Shown here: positions 9,050-18,284 of the stretch, piece after piece
How the letters are laid out: the number at the start of each line of letters is the position of its first letter
Position numbering within the stretch: position 1 is the first letter of the stretch
NCBI RefSeq assembly: GCF_000021705.1
Contig: NC_012751.1
Location: 372,001-436,000, forward strand
Source: Candidatus Hamiltonella defensa 5AT (Acyrthosiphon pisum)
Lineage (GTDB): Bacteria > Pseudomonadota > Gammaproteobacteria > Enterobacterales > Enterobacteriaceae
Direction: 5' to 3'
Length of the DNA: 64,000 bases
Position numbers and translations under genes: made by a program
Notes under the pieces: model-generated
Seen by the model: only the letters and a program-made list of their open reading frames with translations
The model's database searches: none
What the model was told of the DNA's origin: nothing

Positions 9050-10459
9050 TCAAAACAAACGATTTAAACCATTTAATGCAGCGACGCGATAGGCTTCTGC
9101 CATCGTAGGATAATTAAAAGTTGTATTGACAAAATAGTCGATCGTATTACCGCCGTTTTTTTGTTCCATAATGGCTTGACCAATGTGAATAATTTCTGCT
9201 GCCCTTTCTCCAAAACAATGAATTCCTAAAATTTCTTTACTTTCACGATGAAATAAAATTTTTAAGCTTCCCGCTTCCATGCCTGCTATTTGAGCTCGAG
9301 CGAGATGTTTAAATTGAGCGCGCCCCACTTCATAGGGCACTTTTAAATCAGTCAGCTCCTGCTCTGTTTTCCCTACAGAACTGATTTCAGGAATGGTGTA
9401 AATCCCAGTTGGGATATTTTCGATCAAACGCACACTATTAATGCCTTGAGTAATCGCCTGTGATGCAATGCGCCCTTGATCGTAAGCGGCTGAAGCCAAA
9501 CTAGGATATCCAATTACATCTCCAACAGCATAAATATGAGAAAGGGCGGTCTGATATAGATTACTGACTTGCAAAAATCTTCGTTCATCTGTTCTTAAAC
9601 CAATATTTTCAAGTAATAATTCCTTGGTGTTGCCCGTACGCCCATTAGCATAAAATAAACAATCTGCCTTTACTTTCTTCCCTGATTTTAAATGAACAAC
9701 GACGCCTTGATCCAAGCCTTCAATTAAATCAAACTCTTCATTATGCCTGATCACCACCCCGTTGTTCCAAAAATGATAAGAGAGCGCATCTGAAATTTCT
9801 TGATCAAGAAAAGCCAGCAAATGGTTTCGAGTATTGATCAAATCGACCTTGACGCCTAAACCTCGAAAAATAGAAGCATATTCACAACCTATCACCCCTG
9901 CTCCGTAAATAATAATATGCTTTGGCTGCTGTTCTTCTTTCAATTCCAAAATGCTGTCGCTGTCATAAATTCGGGGATGTGTAAAATCAATACTTTCTGG
10001 ATGATAAGGACGAGATCCTGTCGCAATCACAATATGATCAGCACTTAGGGTATTCAAAGTGCCATCTGGGCGAATGACCTCAAGTTTATATGGATCAATA
10101 AAACGGGCATGACCAAAAAACAGATGACAATGATTGCGCTGATAAAAATCAAAGCGCATGGAGACCTGCTTACGAATGACATGATTAGCATGTTGTAAAA
10201 TATGATAAAAAGAGGGATGAATGCTTTGAAGGTGCTCACTGTAAAGCGGGTTTTGATTAAATTCAATAATACGACTGATGACATGACGCAAGGCTTTCGA
10301 AGGGATTGTGCCCGAATGAGTGCAGCCTCCTCCGACATTTTTATAGCGTTCAACGACAGCGACAGACTGCCCTTTTTTTGCAAGGCCCATGGCCGCGCCC
10401 TCACCACCAGGCCCTGAGCCAATGACAACGGTATCAAAATTAAAATGTGTTTTCATCAT
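9050..10459 (-). CDS. sthA: Soluble pyridine nucleotide transhydrogenase
   Basis: FAD flavoprotein that transfers reducing equivalents between NADPH and NAD+, balancing the two pools. It has 469 residues (E. coli SthA 466). Visible features are the FAD-binding GSGPGGEGAA motif near the N terminus, the GGGCTHSGTIPSKALRH segment, a second dinucleotide fold (IIYGAGVIGCEYASI) and the C-terminal dimerisation domain with FNYPTMAEAYRVAALNG. As in E. coli it is divergent from fabR. Two adjacent ATG codons at the start leave a one-residue ambiguity. Confidence 0.96.
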   Translation of the reverse strand: MMKTHFNFDTVVIGSGPGGEGAAMGLAKKGQSVAVVERYKNVGGGCTHSGTIPSKALRHVISRIIEFNQNPLYSEHLQSIHPSFYHILQHANHVIRKQVSMRFDFYQRNHCHLFFGHARFIDPYKLEVIRPDGTLNTLSADHIVIATGSRPYHPESIDFTHPRIYDSDSILELKEEQQPKHIIIYGAGVIGCEYASIFRGLGVKVDLINTRNHLLAFLDQEISDALSYHFWNNGVVIRHNEEFDLIEGLDQGVVVHLKSGKKVKADCLFYANGRTGNTKELLLENIGLRTDERRFLQVSNLYQTALSHIYAVGDVIGYPSLASAAYDQGRIASQAITQGINSVRLIENIPTGIYTIPEISSVGKTEQELTDLKVPYEVGRAQFKHLARAQIAGMEAGSLKILFHRESKEILGIHCFGERAAEIIHIGQAIMEQKNGGNTIDYFVNTTFNYPTMAEAYRVAALNGLNRLF

Positions 10460-10640
10460 TTAAAAAACCTATGGTTCTTGCCAGGACAAATTATTTAAAT
10501 ATTAGGATCATTTTTTCGATACCCAAATTAAAGACGGACTTTATGATTATTTTAGTGTACTAAAGTGCATGAAGATGACGAAATACTGGTTTTAAAAAAC
10601 AAGGTTTTTCAAAAAATTTATTGAATATTTGGTGAATATA

Positions 10641-11255
10641 ATGGGCGTCAGAGCAGAGCAAAAAGCAAGGACACGTCGTTCTCTTATTGAAACGGCTTTC
10701 AACCAACTCAGTTCTGAACACAGTTTTTCGAACCTCAGCCTAAGGGAAATATCCAGGGAAGCCGGTATTGCTCCAACCTCTTTTTATTATCATTTTCGAG
10801 ATGTGAACGAACTGGGTTTAACGATGGTCGATGAAAGTGGATTGATGCTAAGACAATTAATGCGCCAAGCACGTCAGCGTATCGATAAAGGAGGCAGTGT
10901 GATCCGTACTTCAGTTTCAACTTTTATGGAATTTATCGGTAATAATCCCAATGCATTTCGTTTGTTGTTACGCGAACGCTCAGGTACATGCGCCGCCTTT
11001 CGGGCCGCCGTTGCACGAGAAATTCAGCATTTTATTGCTGAATTGGCCGATTATTTAGAATTTGAAAGTAATATGTCTCGTCGTTTTATAGAAGCAAAGG
11101 CAGAAGCCATGGTGACCATTGTATTTAGTGCAGGGGCTGAGCTGCTGGATTTGGAAACGGAACAAAAACATAAATTAAAAAAACGGTTGATTTTACAGCT
11201 AAGAATGATTGCTAAAGGCGCTGATCATTTGTATAGACCTGAAAAAAAATCTTAG
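10641..11255 (+). CDS. fabR: TetR-family repressor FabR of unsaturated fatty acid synthesis
   Basis: Represses fabA/fabB in response to the unsaturated acyl pool. The 204-residue product is nearly identical in places to E. coli FabR. The N-terminal helix-turn-helix reads LSLREISREAGIAPTSFYYHF, followed by ELGLTMVDESGLMLRQLM and GNNPNAFRLLLRERSG. The ATG at 10641 gives MGVRAEQK, the E. coli start. TTG and GTG codons just upstream are also in frame but unlikely to be used. E. coli has yijD next; it is missing here and an AT-rich gap follows. Confidence 0.95.
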   Translation: MGVRAEQKARTRRSLIETAFNQLSSEHSFSNLSLREISREAGIAPTSFYYHFRDVNELGLTMVDESGLMLRQLMRQARQRIDKGGSVIRTSVSTFMEFIGNNPNAFRLLLRERSGTCAAFRAAVAREIQHFIAELADYLEFESNMSRRFIEAKAEAMVTIVFSAGAELLDLETEQKHKLKKRLILQLRMIAKGADHLYRPEKKS

Positions 11256-11759
11256 AATGAGAGGTAATTTTTAAAATGTTTTTTGTTAAAAATATTTAAA
11301 AATTATCATAAATTCTATCATTATTAATGATAAACCATCTTGGGATTTTAAGTATGCGATAAATTATTTTAACTTAAATTGATTTAATATAAATATTTTT
11401 AAATATAAATTTATTAAAATTTTATATTGATTAACAAATGAATTAATTGAGTAATATTAATCAATAACAACTTTAAATTAATATATTAAAGTCATGATTT
11501 TTTTCTTTTTTCATAAAAGCGTGTAAACTCCTTCTTGGTATTATCATTACATGCAAAATATTTTTATTACATTTAAAACAAGAGACAATTCACATTGTTG
11601 TGAACAATATATAAGTCATTTGCAATTGAAACCTGGATAAGTTGATATTCATCAAATCATTATTGATTTATTATTCGATTAAATTTTTGTCAATCATCTT
11701 ACTATCCTATGATTGTAGAATAGGTGGAATATTCTTATCATAAAAAGGAACTATCACAT
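11256..11759. other. AT-rich intergenic region upstream of glnHPQ
   Basis: About 500 bases of very AT-rich sequence without a credible ORF or RNA gene. A possible sigma-70 promoter near its end has TTGTCA at about 11687 and TATGAT 15 bases later, which is a short spacer. I searched by eye for the sigma-54 TGGCAC-N5-TTGCA element of E. coli glnHp2 and did not find one. Nitrogen control of glnHPQ may therefore have been lost. Confidence 0.4.
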
Positions 11760-12503
11760 ATGAAATCATTAATAAAAATCATATTAATTACATTTGCTTT
11801 TCTGTTTACATTAAACGTTTCAAGTGCTGAAAAATCACTGATTGTAGCGATAGATACGGCTTTTGTTCCGTTTGAATTTAAGCAGGGCGATAAATATGTC
11901 GGTTTTGATATTGACATTTGGGATGCTATCGCCAAAGAGCTTAAGTTAAATTATACTCTCAAGCCGATGGATTTCAGTGGTATTGTTCCTGCTTTACAAA
12001 CCAAAAATGTCGATCTGGCTCTTGCAGGAATCACTATTACGGAACAGAGGAAAAAGGCAATAGATTTTTCTGATGGCTATTACAAGAGCGGCTTGTTGGT
12101 CATGGTGAAAAGCAATAACGATAAAATCAAGAATGCCGAAGATTTAAAAGATAAAATCGTTGCAGTTAAAAGTGGGACAGGATCTGTCGATTACGCAAAA
12201 GCGAACATTAAAACGAAAGATTTGCGTCAGTTTCCTAATATTGATAACGCCTATCTGGAACTAGGCACGGGGAGAGCGGATGCTGTTTTACATGATGCGC
12301 CGAATATTTTATTCTTTATTAAAACTGCAGGTGATAAAAAATTTAAAGCAGTGGGCGAAATGCTCGAATCACTACAGTACGGAATTGCTTTTCCCAAAGG
12401 CAGTGTACTTCGTGAAGAAGTCAATCTGGCTTTAAACACGCTCCATAAAAATGGAACTTACCTCGCAATTTATAAAAAATGGTTTAATACAGAACCAAAT
12501 TGA
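11760..12503 (+). CDS. glnH: Glutamine ABC transporter, periplasmic binding protein
   Basis: Captures glutamine in the periplasm and hands it to GlnPQ. The 247-residue product (E. coli 248) has an N-terminal signal peptide ending near VSSAEK, then the SBP-bac-3 fold with TAFVPFEFKQGDKYVGFD, PALQTKNVDLALAGITIT and the binding segments SGTGSVDYAKANIKTKDLRQ and HDAPNI. The ATG at 11760 follows AAAAAGGA and gives MKSLIKI, as in E. coli. It is the first gene of glnHPQ. Confidence 0.96.
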   Translation: MKSLIKIILITFAFLFTLNVSSAEKSLIVAIDTAFVPFEFKQGDKYVGFDIDIWDAIAKELKLNYTLKPMDFSGIVPALQTKNVDLALAGITITEQRKKAIDFSDGYYKSGLLVMVKSNNDKIKNAEDLKDKIVAVKSGTGSVDYAKANIKTKDLRQFPNIDNAYLELGTGRADAVLHDAPNILFFIKTAGDKKFKAVGEMLESLQYGIAFPKGSVLREEVNLALNTLHKNGTYLAIYKKWFNTEPN

Positions 12504-12537
12504 TTAATTTCTCAATTTTTTCATCAGGAGAATTCCG

Positions 12538-13194
12538 ATGCAGTTTGAATGGAGTGTTATTTGGCCCGCTATGCCAATCTTGCTTCAAGGTGCCAAGTTA
12601 ACGCTTTGGATTTCTATTCTCGGCTTACTTGGTGGCCTTATTATCGGAGTGATTGCTGGCTTTACTCGCGCTTATGGAGGAAAGATCAGCAGTAACGTCG
12701 CTTTAATATTTATAGAGCTGATTCGTGGAACCCCTATTGTTGTTCAAGTGATGTTTATATATTTTGCCCTTCCTATGATGGTGCCAATACGCATCGATCC
12801 TTTTACCGCGGCTGTTGTGACCATCATGATTAATTCTGGGGCTTACATTGCAGAGATTACTCGTGGCGCCGTGCTGTCTATTCATAAAGGTTTTCGAGAA
12901 GCCGGTCTGGCTTTAGGTTTATCGAGGCGCGATACACTAAGATATGTTGTTGCTCCTTTAGCGCTGCGTAGAATGCTACCTCCTTTAGGGAATCAATGGA
13001 TTGTCAGTATTAAGGATACTTCTTTATTTATCGTGATTGGTGTTGCTGAGTTGACACGTCAAGGACAAGAAATTATTGCGGGCAACTTTCGTGCTATGGA
13101 AATATGGAGTGCAGTCGCGGTGATGTATTTGATTATCACCTTAACACTAGGTTTTGTCCTACGTAGACTGGAAAGAAAACTGAAAATAATATGA
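12538..13194 (+). CDS. glnP: Glutamine ABC transporter, permease
   Basis: Inner-membrane channel of the GlnHPQ importer. It has 218 residues (E. coli 219) and about five hydrophobic segments. The permease motif near residues 115-145 (FREAGLALGLSRRDTLRYVVAP) is the EAA loop that contacts the ATPase. The RGTPIVVQ segment is typical of polar amino acid permeases. CAGGAG precedes the ATG, and the 3' end overlaps glnQ by 4 bases, so the two are probably translationally coupled. Confidence 0.95.
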   Translation: MQFEWSVIWPAMPILLQGAKLTLWISILGLLGGLIIGVIAGFTRAYGGKISSNVALIFIELIRGTPIVVQVMFIYFALPMMVPIRIDPFTAAVVTIMINSGAYIAEITRGAVLSIHKGFREAGLALGLSRRDTLRYVVAPLALRRMLPPLGNQWIVSIKDTSLFIVIGVAELTRQGQEIIAGNFRAMEIWSAVAVMYLIITLTLGFVLRRLERKLKII

Positions 13195-13916
13195 TAAATT
13201 TAAAAAACGTTTGTAAACACTTTGGCCAAACCGAGGTTCTTCACAATATCAATTTAAATATCAAAATTGGGGAAGTGGTCGTCATTATTGGCCCATCAGG
13301 TTCAGGGAAATCCACTTTACTACGTTGCATCAACAAATTAGAAGTGATCACTTCAGGTCAATTGATTGTAGATGATTTAGATGTCAACGATCCTAAAGTA
13401 GATGAGCGCCTTATTCGTCAGGAAGCAGGCATGGTTTTTCAGCAATTTTATTTGTTCCCTCATCTCACCGCTCTTGAAAATGTCGCTTTTGGGCCAACCC
13501 ATATCCGAGGCGCCACTAAAAAAGAGGCAAAAGAGCTGGCACATGAACTGTTAAAAAAAGTGGGTTTATCAGAACGTTCTCATCACTACCCATCAGAGCT
13601 TTCAGGTGGTCAACAGCAACGTGTAGCAATTGCTCGGGCTTTAGCTGTGAAACCTAAATTAATGCTTTTTGATGAGCCTACCTCTGCATTGGATCCTCAA
13701 TTGCGTCACGAAGTACTAACGGTTATGAAAGATTTAGCCGAAGAGGGCATGACCATGGTCATAGTCACTCATGAAGTTAATTTTGCTCACAAAGTAGCCT
13801 CTCGCCTTATTTTTATCGATAAAGGCCGCATCGCTCAAGATGGAAATCCTAATACTCTTATATCTAATCCTCCTAGTGAGAGATTACGTGAATTTTTACA
13901 GCATCATGTCACCTAA
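13191..13916 (+). CDS. glnQ: Glutamine ABC transporter, ATPase
   Basis: ATP-binding subunit that powers glutamine import. The 241 residues carry Walker A (GPSGSGKST), the Q-loop (MVFQQFYLFPHLT), the LSGGQQQR signature, Walker B (LMLFDEPTSALD) and the switch histidine (VIVTHEVNFA). The start overlaps the end of glnP. It is the last gene of the operon, and an IS5 relic follows. Retention of a complete amino acid importer suits a bacterium that relies on host-derived nitrogen. Confidence 0.96.
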   Translation: MINLKNVCKHFGQTEVLHNINLNIKIGEVVVIIGPSGSGKSTLLRCINKLEVITSGQLIVDDLDVNDPKVDERLIRQEAGMVFQQFYLFPHLTALENVAFGPTHIRGATKKEAKELAHELLKKVGLSERSHHYPSELSGGQQQRVAIARALAVKPKLMLFDEPTSALDPQLRHEVLTVMKDLAEEGMTMVIVTHEVNFAHKVASRLIFIDKGRIAQDGNPNTLISNPPSERLREFLQHHVT

Positions 13917-14029
13917 TCATATTACAGAACAGTTTTACTCAGCATGAATGCCTTGGTTCATAAAATTTTTTTATTAAGTGAAAAGTCAGATTCATTGCTC
14001 AAGACCAGCACTAAATGGGGTAAGCCGGT

Positions 14030-14663
14030 CAAACCTTTAGAGATGCTGCTGCTCCTGATTGGTTAGAAAAATATCATTTAAACGAAGCCCTGTTTGAAGA
14101 AGTGAATACGCATTTATCGGAGCGTGGGCTATTTATCAAGCGGGGGAGTATTGTCGATGCCACGATAATTCAGCACCCAGTTCAACTCAAAATCAGAAAA
14201 ATAGCCGGGAGCCTGACATAAAAAAGCCACTCGTAAAGGCAATCAGTGTTATGTAGGTATGAAAGCGCCTATGGGTGGGGATGCCGAGAGTGGTCTCGTG
14301 CACATTCCCTGCTCGGGCTCGACCTCGGCTTATGTGGCGGATGTCACGCAGACTCATCGTATTTATTCTTCACGGCGAGGAAGAGTCTGTCCATGGGGAT
14401 GCCGGTGATAAAGGGGTAGTGCCCCGCAGTGAACACCAACACCGTCGGGTCACCTGGCATATCACTCGCCGCAGGGTACTGGCCCTCCCCCGGCTACAGC
14501 AGCAGGTAGATGAAAAACACCAGCACCATCAAAATATTATCGCGAAAATCCGGGCTAAGGTTGAACATCCTTTTCGGGTATTAAAATGGCTATAATTGGC
14601 CCTTGATACTAAAAAAGGAGGTGGGTTGATGCTATCGTAAAAAACGAATTGACCTCCTTTTTT
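14030..14663 (+). mobile_element. IS5-family transposase relic
   Basis: Degenerate transposase in several frames. Recognisable blocks in order are SERGLFIKRGSIVDATII (first catalytic Asp), KGNQCYVGMKA, DAESGLVH, LHGEEESVHGDAGDKGV (second Asp region) and RAKVEHPFRVLK (Glu region), ending near 14597. Frame changes and stops between the blocks make it non-functional. Its terminal 130 bases recur as a second fragment near 42200. The left boundary is uncertain, and I could not define terminal inverted repeats. Confidence 0.75.
14611..14663. terminator. Strong bidirectional hairpin at the end of the IS5 relic
   Basis: Perfect 12-bp inverted repeat AAAAAAGGAGGT/ACCTCCTTTTTT. It would form a stem ending in a U-run on either strand, so it could terminate transcription in both directions and insulate pckA from glnHPQ. 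Confidence 0.6.
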
Positions 14664-14841
14664 ATCAGATTATTTTTAGAAGTTACGCTGTTCGCGCCCA
14701 ATATCAAATTTATTTCTCAGCTCTTCAGTGTTTCCATATGACACTGTTAACAAAGTCGTTTAATTCATTAAAATAAATAATTTGCAAAAAATTAATGAAA
14801 AAATTATAAAAATATTCGAATAGAGTAAGGAGTTATCAAAA

Positions 14842-16461
14842 ATGCACAATATCAACCATCTTTTGAATACATTAACTGATTATGGCATTCATAATACCGG
14901 TAAGATTTTTTATAACCCCAGCTATTCCATATTATTTCAAGAGGAAACACGAGACACTTTGGTGGGTTTCGAACGTGGAACAGTGACTAAATTAGGCGCC
15001 GTGGCTGTGGATACGGGCATCTTCACCGGGCGTTCTCCTAAAGATAAATATATCGTCCGTGACGATATCACTCGAGATACTTTTTGGTGGGCAGATCAAG
15101 GCAAAAATAAAAGCGATAATCACCCCATCACTCAAGCCATTTGGAATGAACTCAAGACCTGTGTCACTCAGCAACTTTCAAACAAACCTTTATTTGTGGT
15201 AGATGCCTTTTGTGGCGCTCATTCAAACAGTCGTTTGCAAGTACGATTTATTACTGAAGTCGCTTGGCAGGCGCATTTTGTTAAAAATATGTTTATTCGC
15301 CCTTCAGAAGAAGAACTCACTCGTTTTCATCCTGATTTTGTGGTCATGAATGGCGCCAAATGTACTAACCCAAATTGGAAAGAACAAGGTTTACACTCCA
15401 AAAATTTTGTGGCCTTTAATTTGACTGAACGGATTCAACTGATTGGGGGCACTTGGTACGGAGGTGAAATGAAAAAAGGATTGTTTTCAATGATGAATTA
15501 TTTTTTGCCATTAAAAAGAATTGCTGCCATGCACTGCTCTGCAAATGTCGGAGTTAAAGGAGATGTTGCTGTTTTCTTTGGTTTATCCGGCACCGGAAAA
15601 ACCACTTTATCTGCCGATCCTAAAAGACAACTTATCGGTGATGACGAACATGGTTGGGATGACGAAGGTGTTTTTAATTTTGAAGGAGGTTGTTATGCAA
15701 AAACAATTGAATTGTCCGAGTCAGATGAACCCGATATTTATCACGCAATCAAAAGAGATGCTTTACTGGAAAACGTGGTGGTTTTGCCAGATGCCACCGT
15801 CGATTTTAACGATAGTTCAAAAACCCAAAATACCAGGGTGTCTTATCCTATTTATCACATCCAAAATATTGTGCAACCGGTATCAAAAGCAGGCCATGCA
15901 AAAAAAATTATTTTTTTAACAGCGGATGCTTTTGGCGTTTTACCTCCTGTTGTTCATTTAACTCTAGAACAAACCCAGTATCATTTTTTATCGGGTTTCA
16001 CATCAAAACTGGCAGGAACAGAGCTCGGGATCACCAGCCCAGTTCCCACTTTTTCAGCTTGCTTTGGAGAGGCGTTTCTTTCACTTCATCCTACTCAATA
16101 TGCTGAAGTGCTTTTACAAAGGATGCAAGCAGCGCAGGCAAAAGCGTATTTGGTCAATACAGGCTGGAATGGTATGGGTCATCGTATTTCTATTAAAAAT
16201 ACTCGAGCGATTATTGAGGCAATTCTACATGAAAAGATTGATCACGTGCCCACCTTTAATTTGCCGATTTTTAACCTCAGTGTTCCTACTGAAATCGAAG
16301 GGGTAAACTCAGAAATTTTAGATCCTCGCGCCAGTTATTCTGAGGTAAAAGAATGGCAACACAAAGCAGAAAACTTGGCACGGCGGTTTATCAAAAATTT
16401 TGAACAATACAGCGATACCGCTGTAGGGGCGTTGTTACTGAAATCAGGCCCAGAGTTATAG
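14842..16461 (+). CDS. pckA: Phosphoenolpyruvate carboxykinase (ATP)
   Basis: Converts oxaloacetate and ATP to phosphoenolpyruvate, the entry to gluconeogenesis from TCA intermediates or amino acids. It has 539 residues (E. coli 540). The P-loop-type kinase-1a motif GLSGTGKTTLS is followed by DPKRQLIGDDEHGWDDEG with metal-binding aspartates. The substrate motif TGRSPKDKYIV is near the N terminus. A clean AAGGAG precedes the ATG. Confidence 0.97.
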   Translation: MHNINHLLNTLTDYGIHNTGKIFYNPSYSILFQEETRDTLVGFERGTVTKLGAVAVDTGIFTGRSPKDKYIVRDDITRDTFWWADQGKNKSDNHPITQAIWNELKTCVTQQLSNKPLFVVDAFCGAHSNSRLQVRFITEVAWQAHFVKNMFIRPSEEELTRFHPDFVVMNGAKCTNPNWKEQGLHSKNFVAFNLTERIQLIGGTWYGGEMKKGLFSMMNYFLPLKRIAAMHCSANVGVKGDVAVFFGLSGTGKTTLSADPKRQLIGDDEHGWDDEGVFNFEGGCYAKTIELSESDEPDIYHAIKRDALLENVVVLPDATVDFNDSSKTQNTRVSYPIYHIQNIVQPVSKAGHAKKIIFLTADAFGVLPPVVHLTLEQTQYHFLSGFTSKLAGTELGITSPVPTFSACFGEAFLSLHPTQYAEVLLQRMQAAQAKAYLVNTGWNGMGHRISIKNTRAIIEAILHEKIDHVPTFNLPIFNLSVPTEIEGVNSEILDPRASYSEVKEWQHKAENLARRFIKNFEQYSDTAVGALLLKSGPEL

Positions 16462-16745
16462 AAAATTTTCTGGCGCTGAAAAAATTTTTATTTCAATTTT
16501 TTATTTGTTTTTTATGACTCTGACACATTTAAGAAAAATTGATGATATGTGGCTACGGCTTCTAGTACATATTGCAGCTCTGCAAGTAATGATGAGCTTT
16601 TTGCAGAGGTATTTATCTGCTCACTTAACAATGTAAAAAAGAAAAAAAATTTGAGAAGCAGCTGCGGGGTTCTAGCAAAAAATAGTTTGAAAGAGGCGAT
16701 AAAATTAGATCAACTGATTGCGCAGGATCAAAAATTAGTATTGAA

Positions 16746-16967
16746 TCACTCTGCCTTTGACGATTCCAGGAAAGAAAAACGTTTTTTGAATCGATCAACA
16801 CGCCCACCTGTTGCCGCTTCACGCTTTTTGTTTGTATAGGCAGGGTGACAGTTAGAACAAACATCAAGATTTATATTACAACCCAAGGTTGAATTCACTT
16901 CAATCACGTTTCCACAAGAACAGGATGCTATTACTAACTTATAGTCTGGATGGATATTTTTTTTCAT
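16746..16967 (-). CDS. rpmE: 50S ribosomal protein L31, zinc-binding type
   Basis: Large-subunit protein at the intersubunit bridge. The 73 residues begin MKKNIHPDYK and include CSCGN and LDVCSNCHP, so all four zinc cysteines are present, which marks the zinc-containing RpmE and not the C-minus paralogue YkgM. GGRVDRFKKRF near the C terminus is a family hallmark. AGAGGTG precedes the ATG. In E. coli priA lies divergently upstream; it is absent here. Confidence 0.95.
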   Translation of the reverse strand: MKKNIHPDYKLVIASCSCGNVIEVNSTLGCNINLDVCSNCHPAYTNKKREAATGGRVDRFKKRFSFLESSKAE

Positions 16968-17466
16968 GAAACACCTCTTGTTTTTTCAAAATAGCATTAC
17001 TGTCTCACCTCGTTACAAAGTACTGGTGATTTTATTTTTTAAATTGTTCGGCATCATACAGAAGCTATCTTATCAAGGCAATAGACGATTTTTTTAAAAA
17101 AACCCTTTAAAAACAAACAACGAGTTAAATTTGAATTTATAACGACAGCATCAAGATAATTCGCCTTTCATTCAATGAAATCGAAGCTTATCAGGAGGCT
17201 CCGCAGTGGAGTGAGAGATAAAGGTTTTGCAGAAAAATAACTGGGCCAAAAGATTGATTCATATGACAGAAAATATCGAAAAAATAGGGTAAAATAAATC
17301 AAAAATTATTTAATATTCACCAATCAAATGGTGACTGAATTTTGACTTGTTATGGCTACTATGTTTTAATTATTTGATTTTTATGAAAAATAAAACATTC
17401 ATATTCTCATCTTATACTAAAAAATAAAAATCTATTTATCTTGTTTTTTCGGACAATGGAATATTC
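16968..17466. other. Gene-poor region between rpmE and sirB1
   Basis: About 500 bases with no convincing ORF, tRNA or IS fragment. A small inverted repeat (CACCA/TGGTG with a 6-base loop) lies near 17319-17334. It probably contains the promoters of divergent rpmE and sirB1 and may be the scar of lost neighbouring genes. Confidence 0.4.
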
Positions 17467-18276
17467 ATGAGAACCATCTCTAATTTTAAATTTAATACAG
17501 CCACTTTAAGCGAAGGCGTGTTTAAAATCACCAGAAAAATTCGTCAAGATTTTTCTATCGCAAGAGTTCGCAAAAAATTAACAAATCTGGTGGACGATGC
17601 TCGAGTCGCCATTCCAGAACACCTCAATCAAGATCAAAAGTTAGAACTTCTCATAGATCTTTTTTATCATAAATGGAAATTTGAGGCTGCAGATGGGATT
17701 TACCGCACCTCTGATGTCATATGGCTGGATAATGTTTTAAAAATACGTCAAGGAACGGCGACTTCATTAGGAGTGATTTTTTTGCATATCGCACATCAGC
17801 TGGATATCCCTTTAATGCCGGTGTTATTCCCAATTCAACTCATTTTTCGGGCGGATTGGTTAGACGAAGAAATGTGGCTGATTAATCCGATCAATGGTGA
17901 CACCTTGAACAAACATATCCTCGAATTATGGGTTAAAGCGCATTTTAATCAGAATATCACGCTGGAAGACAGCGATCTTTGTGAATCAGACAATACTTCA
18001 TTGATTCGGCAAATGCTCGATGAATTAAAATCTGCGTTGATAGAAGAAAAACAGATGGAGCTGGCTCTACGTACAAGCGATATGTCGCTGTTTTTTGATC
18101 CTAAAGATCCTTATGAGATACGTGATAGAGGTCTGATTTATGCAGAACTCGGTTGTACTCAAGTGGCGATTTCTGATTTAAATTATTTTATTGAACAGTG
18201 CCCTGAAGACCCTATCTCTGAAGTAATAAAAATACAATTAAATGCCATCGAAAAACAGCCATTTATTCTGCATTGA
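17467..18276 (+). CDS. sirB1: SirB1/YchA family transglutaminase-like protein
   Basis: The 269 residues equal the E. coli YchA length. The central part (YRTSDVIWLDNVLKIRQGTATSLGVIFLHIAH) is the transglutaminase-like SirB1 core. The C-terminal part (DPYEIRDRGLIYAELG, AISDLNYFI) resembles a TPR-like tail. The biochemical role of the family is not settled. In enterobacteria the gene sits between sirB2 and kdsA downstream of hemA-prfA-prmC. Only the sirB1-kdsA pair remains here, 8 bases apart, so the genes are presumably cotranscribed. Confidence 0.88.
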   Translation: MRTISNFKFNTATLSEGVFKITRKIRQDFSIARVRKKLTNLVDDARVAIPEHLNQDQKLELLIDLFYHKWKFEAADGIYRTSDVIWLDNVLKIRQGTATSLGVIFLHIAHQLDIPLMPVLFPIQLIFRADWLDEEMWLINPINGDTLNKHILELWVKAHFNQNITLEDSDLCESDNTSLIRQMLDELKSALIEEKQMELALRTSDMSLFFDPKDPYEIRDRGLIYAELGCTQVAISDLNYFIEQCPEDPISEVIKIQLNAIEKQPFILH

Positions 18277-18284
18277 GATAAAAA

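Noticed and set aside
11256..11759. Possible sigma-54 promoter before glnHPQ
   Set aside because: I could not find GG and GC elements at 10-base spacing. TGGTATTATC followed by ATGCA near 11540 has the wrong spacing.
14275..14595. 106-codon frame that could be read as a gene
   Set aside because: It is a piece of the degenerate IS5 transposase (LHGEEE and VEHPFRVLK blocks), not an independent gene.
16549..16839. 96-codon plus-strand frame opposite rpmE
   Set aside because: It overlaps the well-supported L31 gene in antisense and has no recognisable features.
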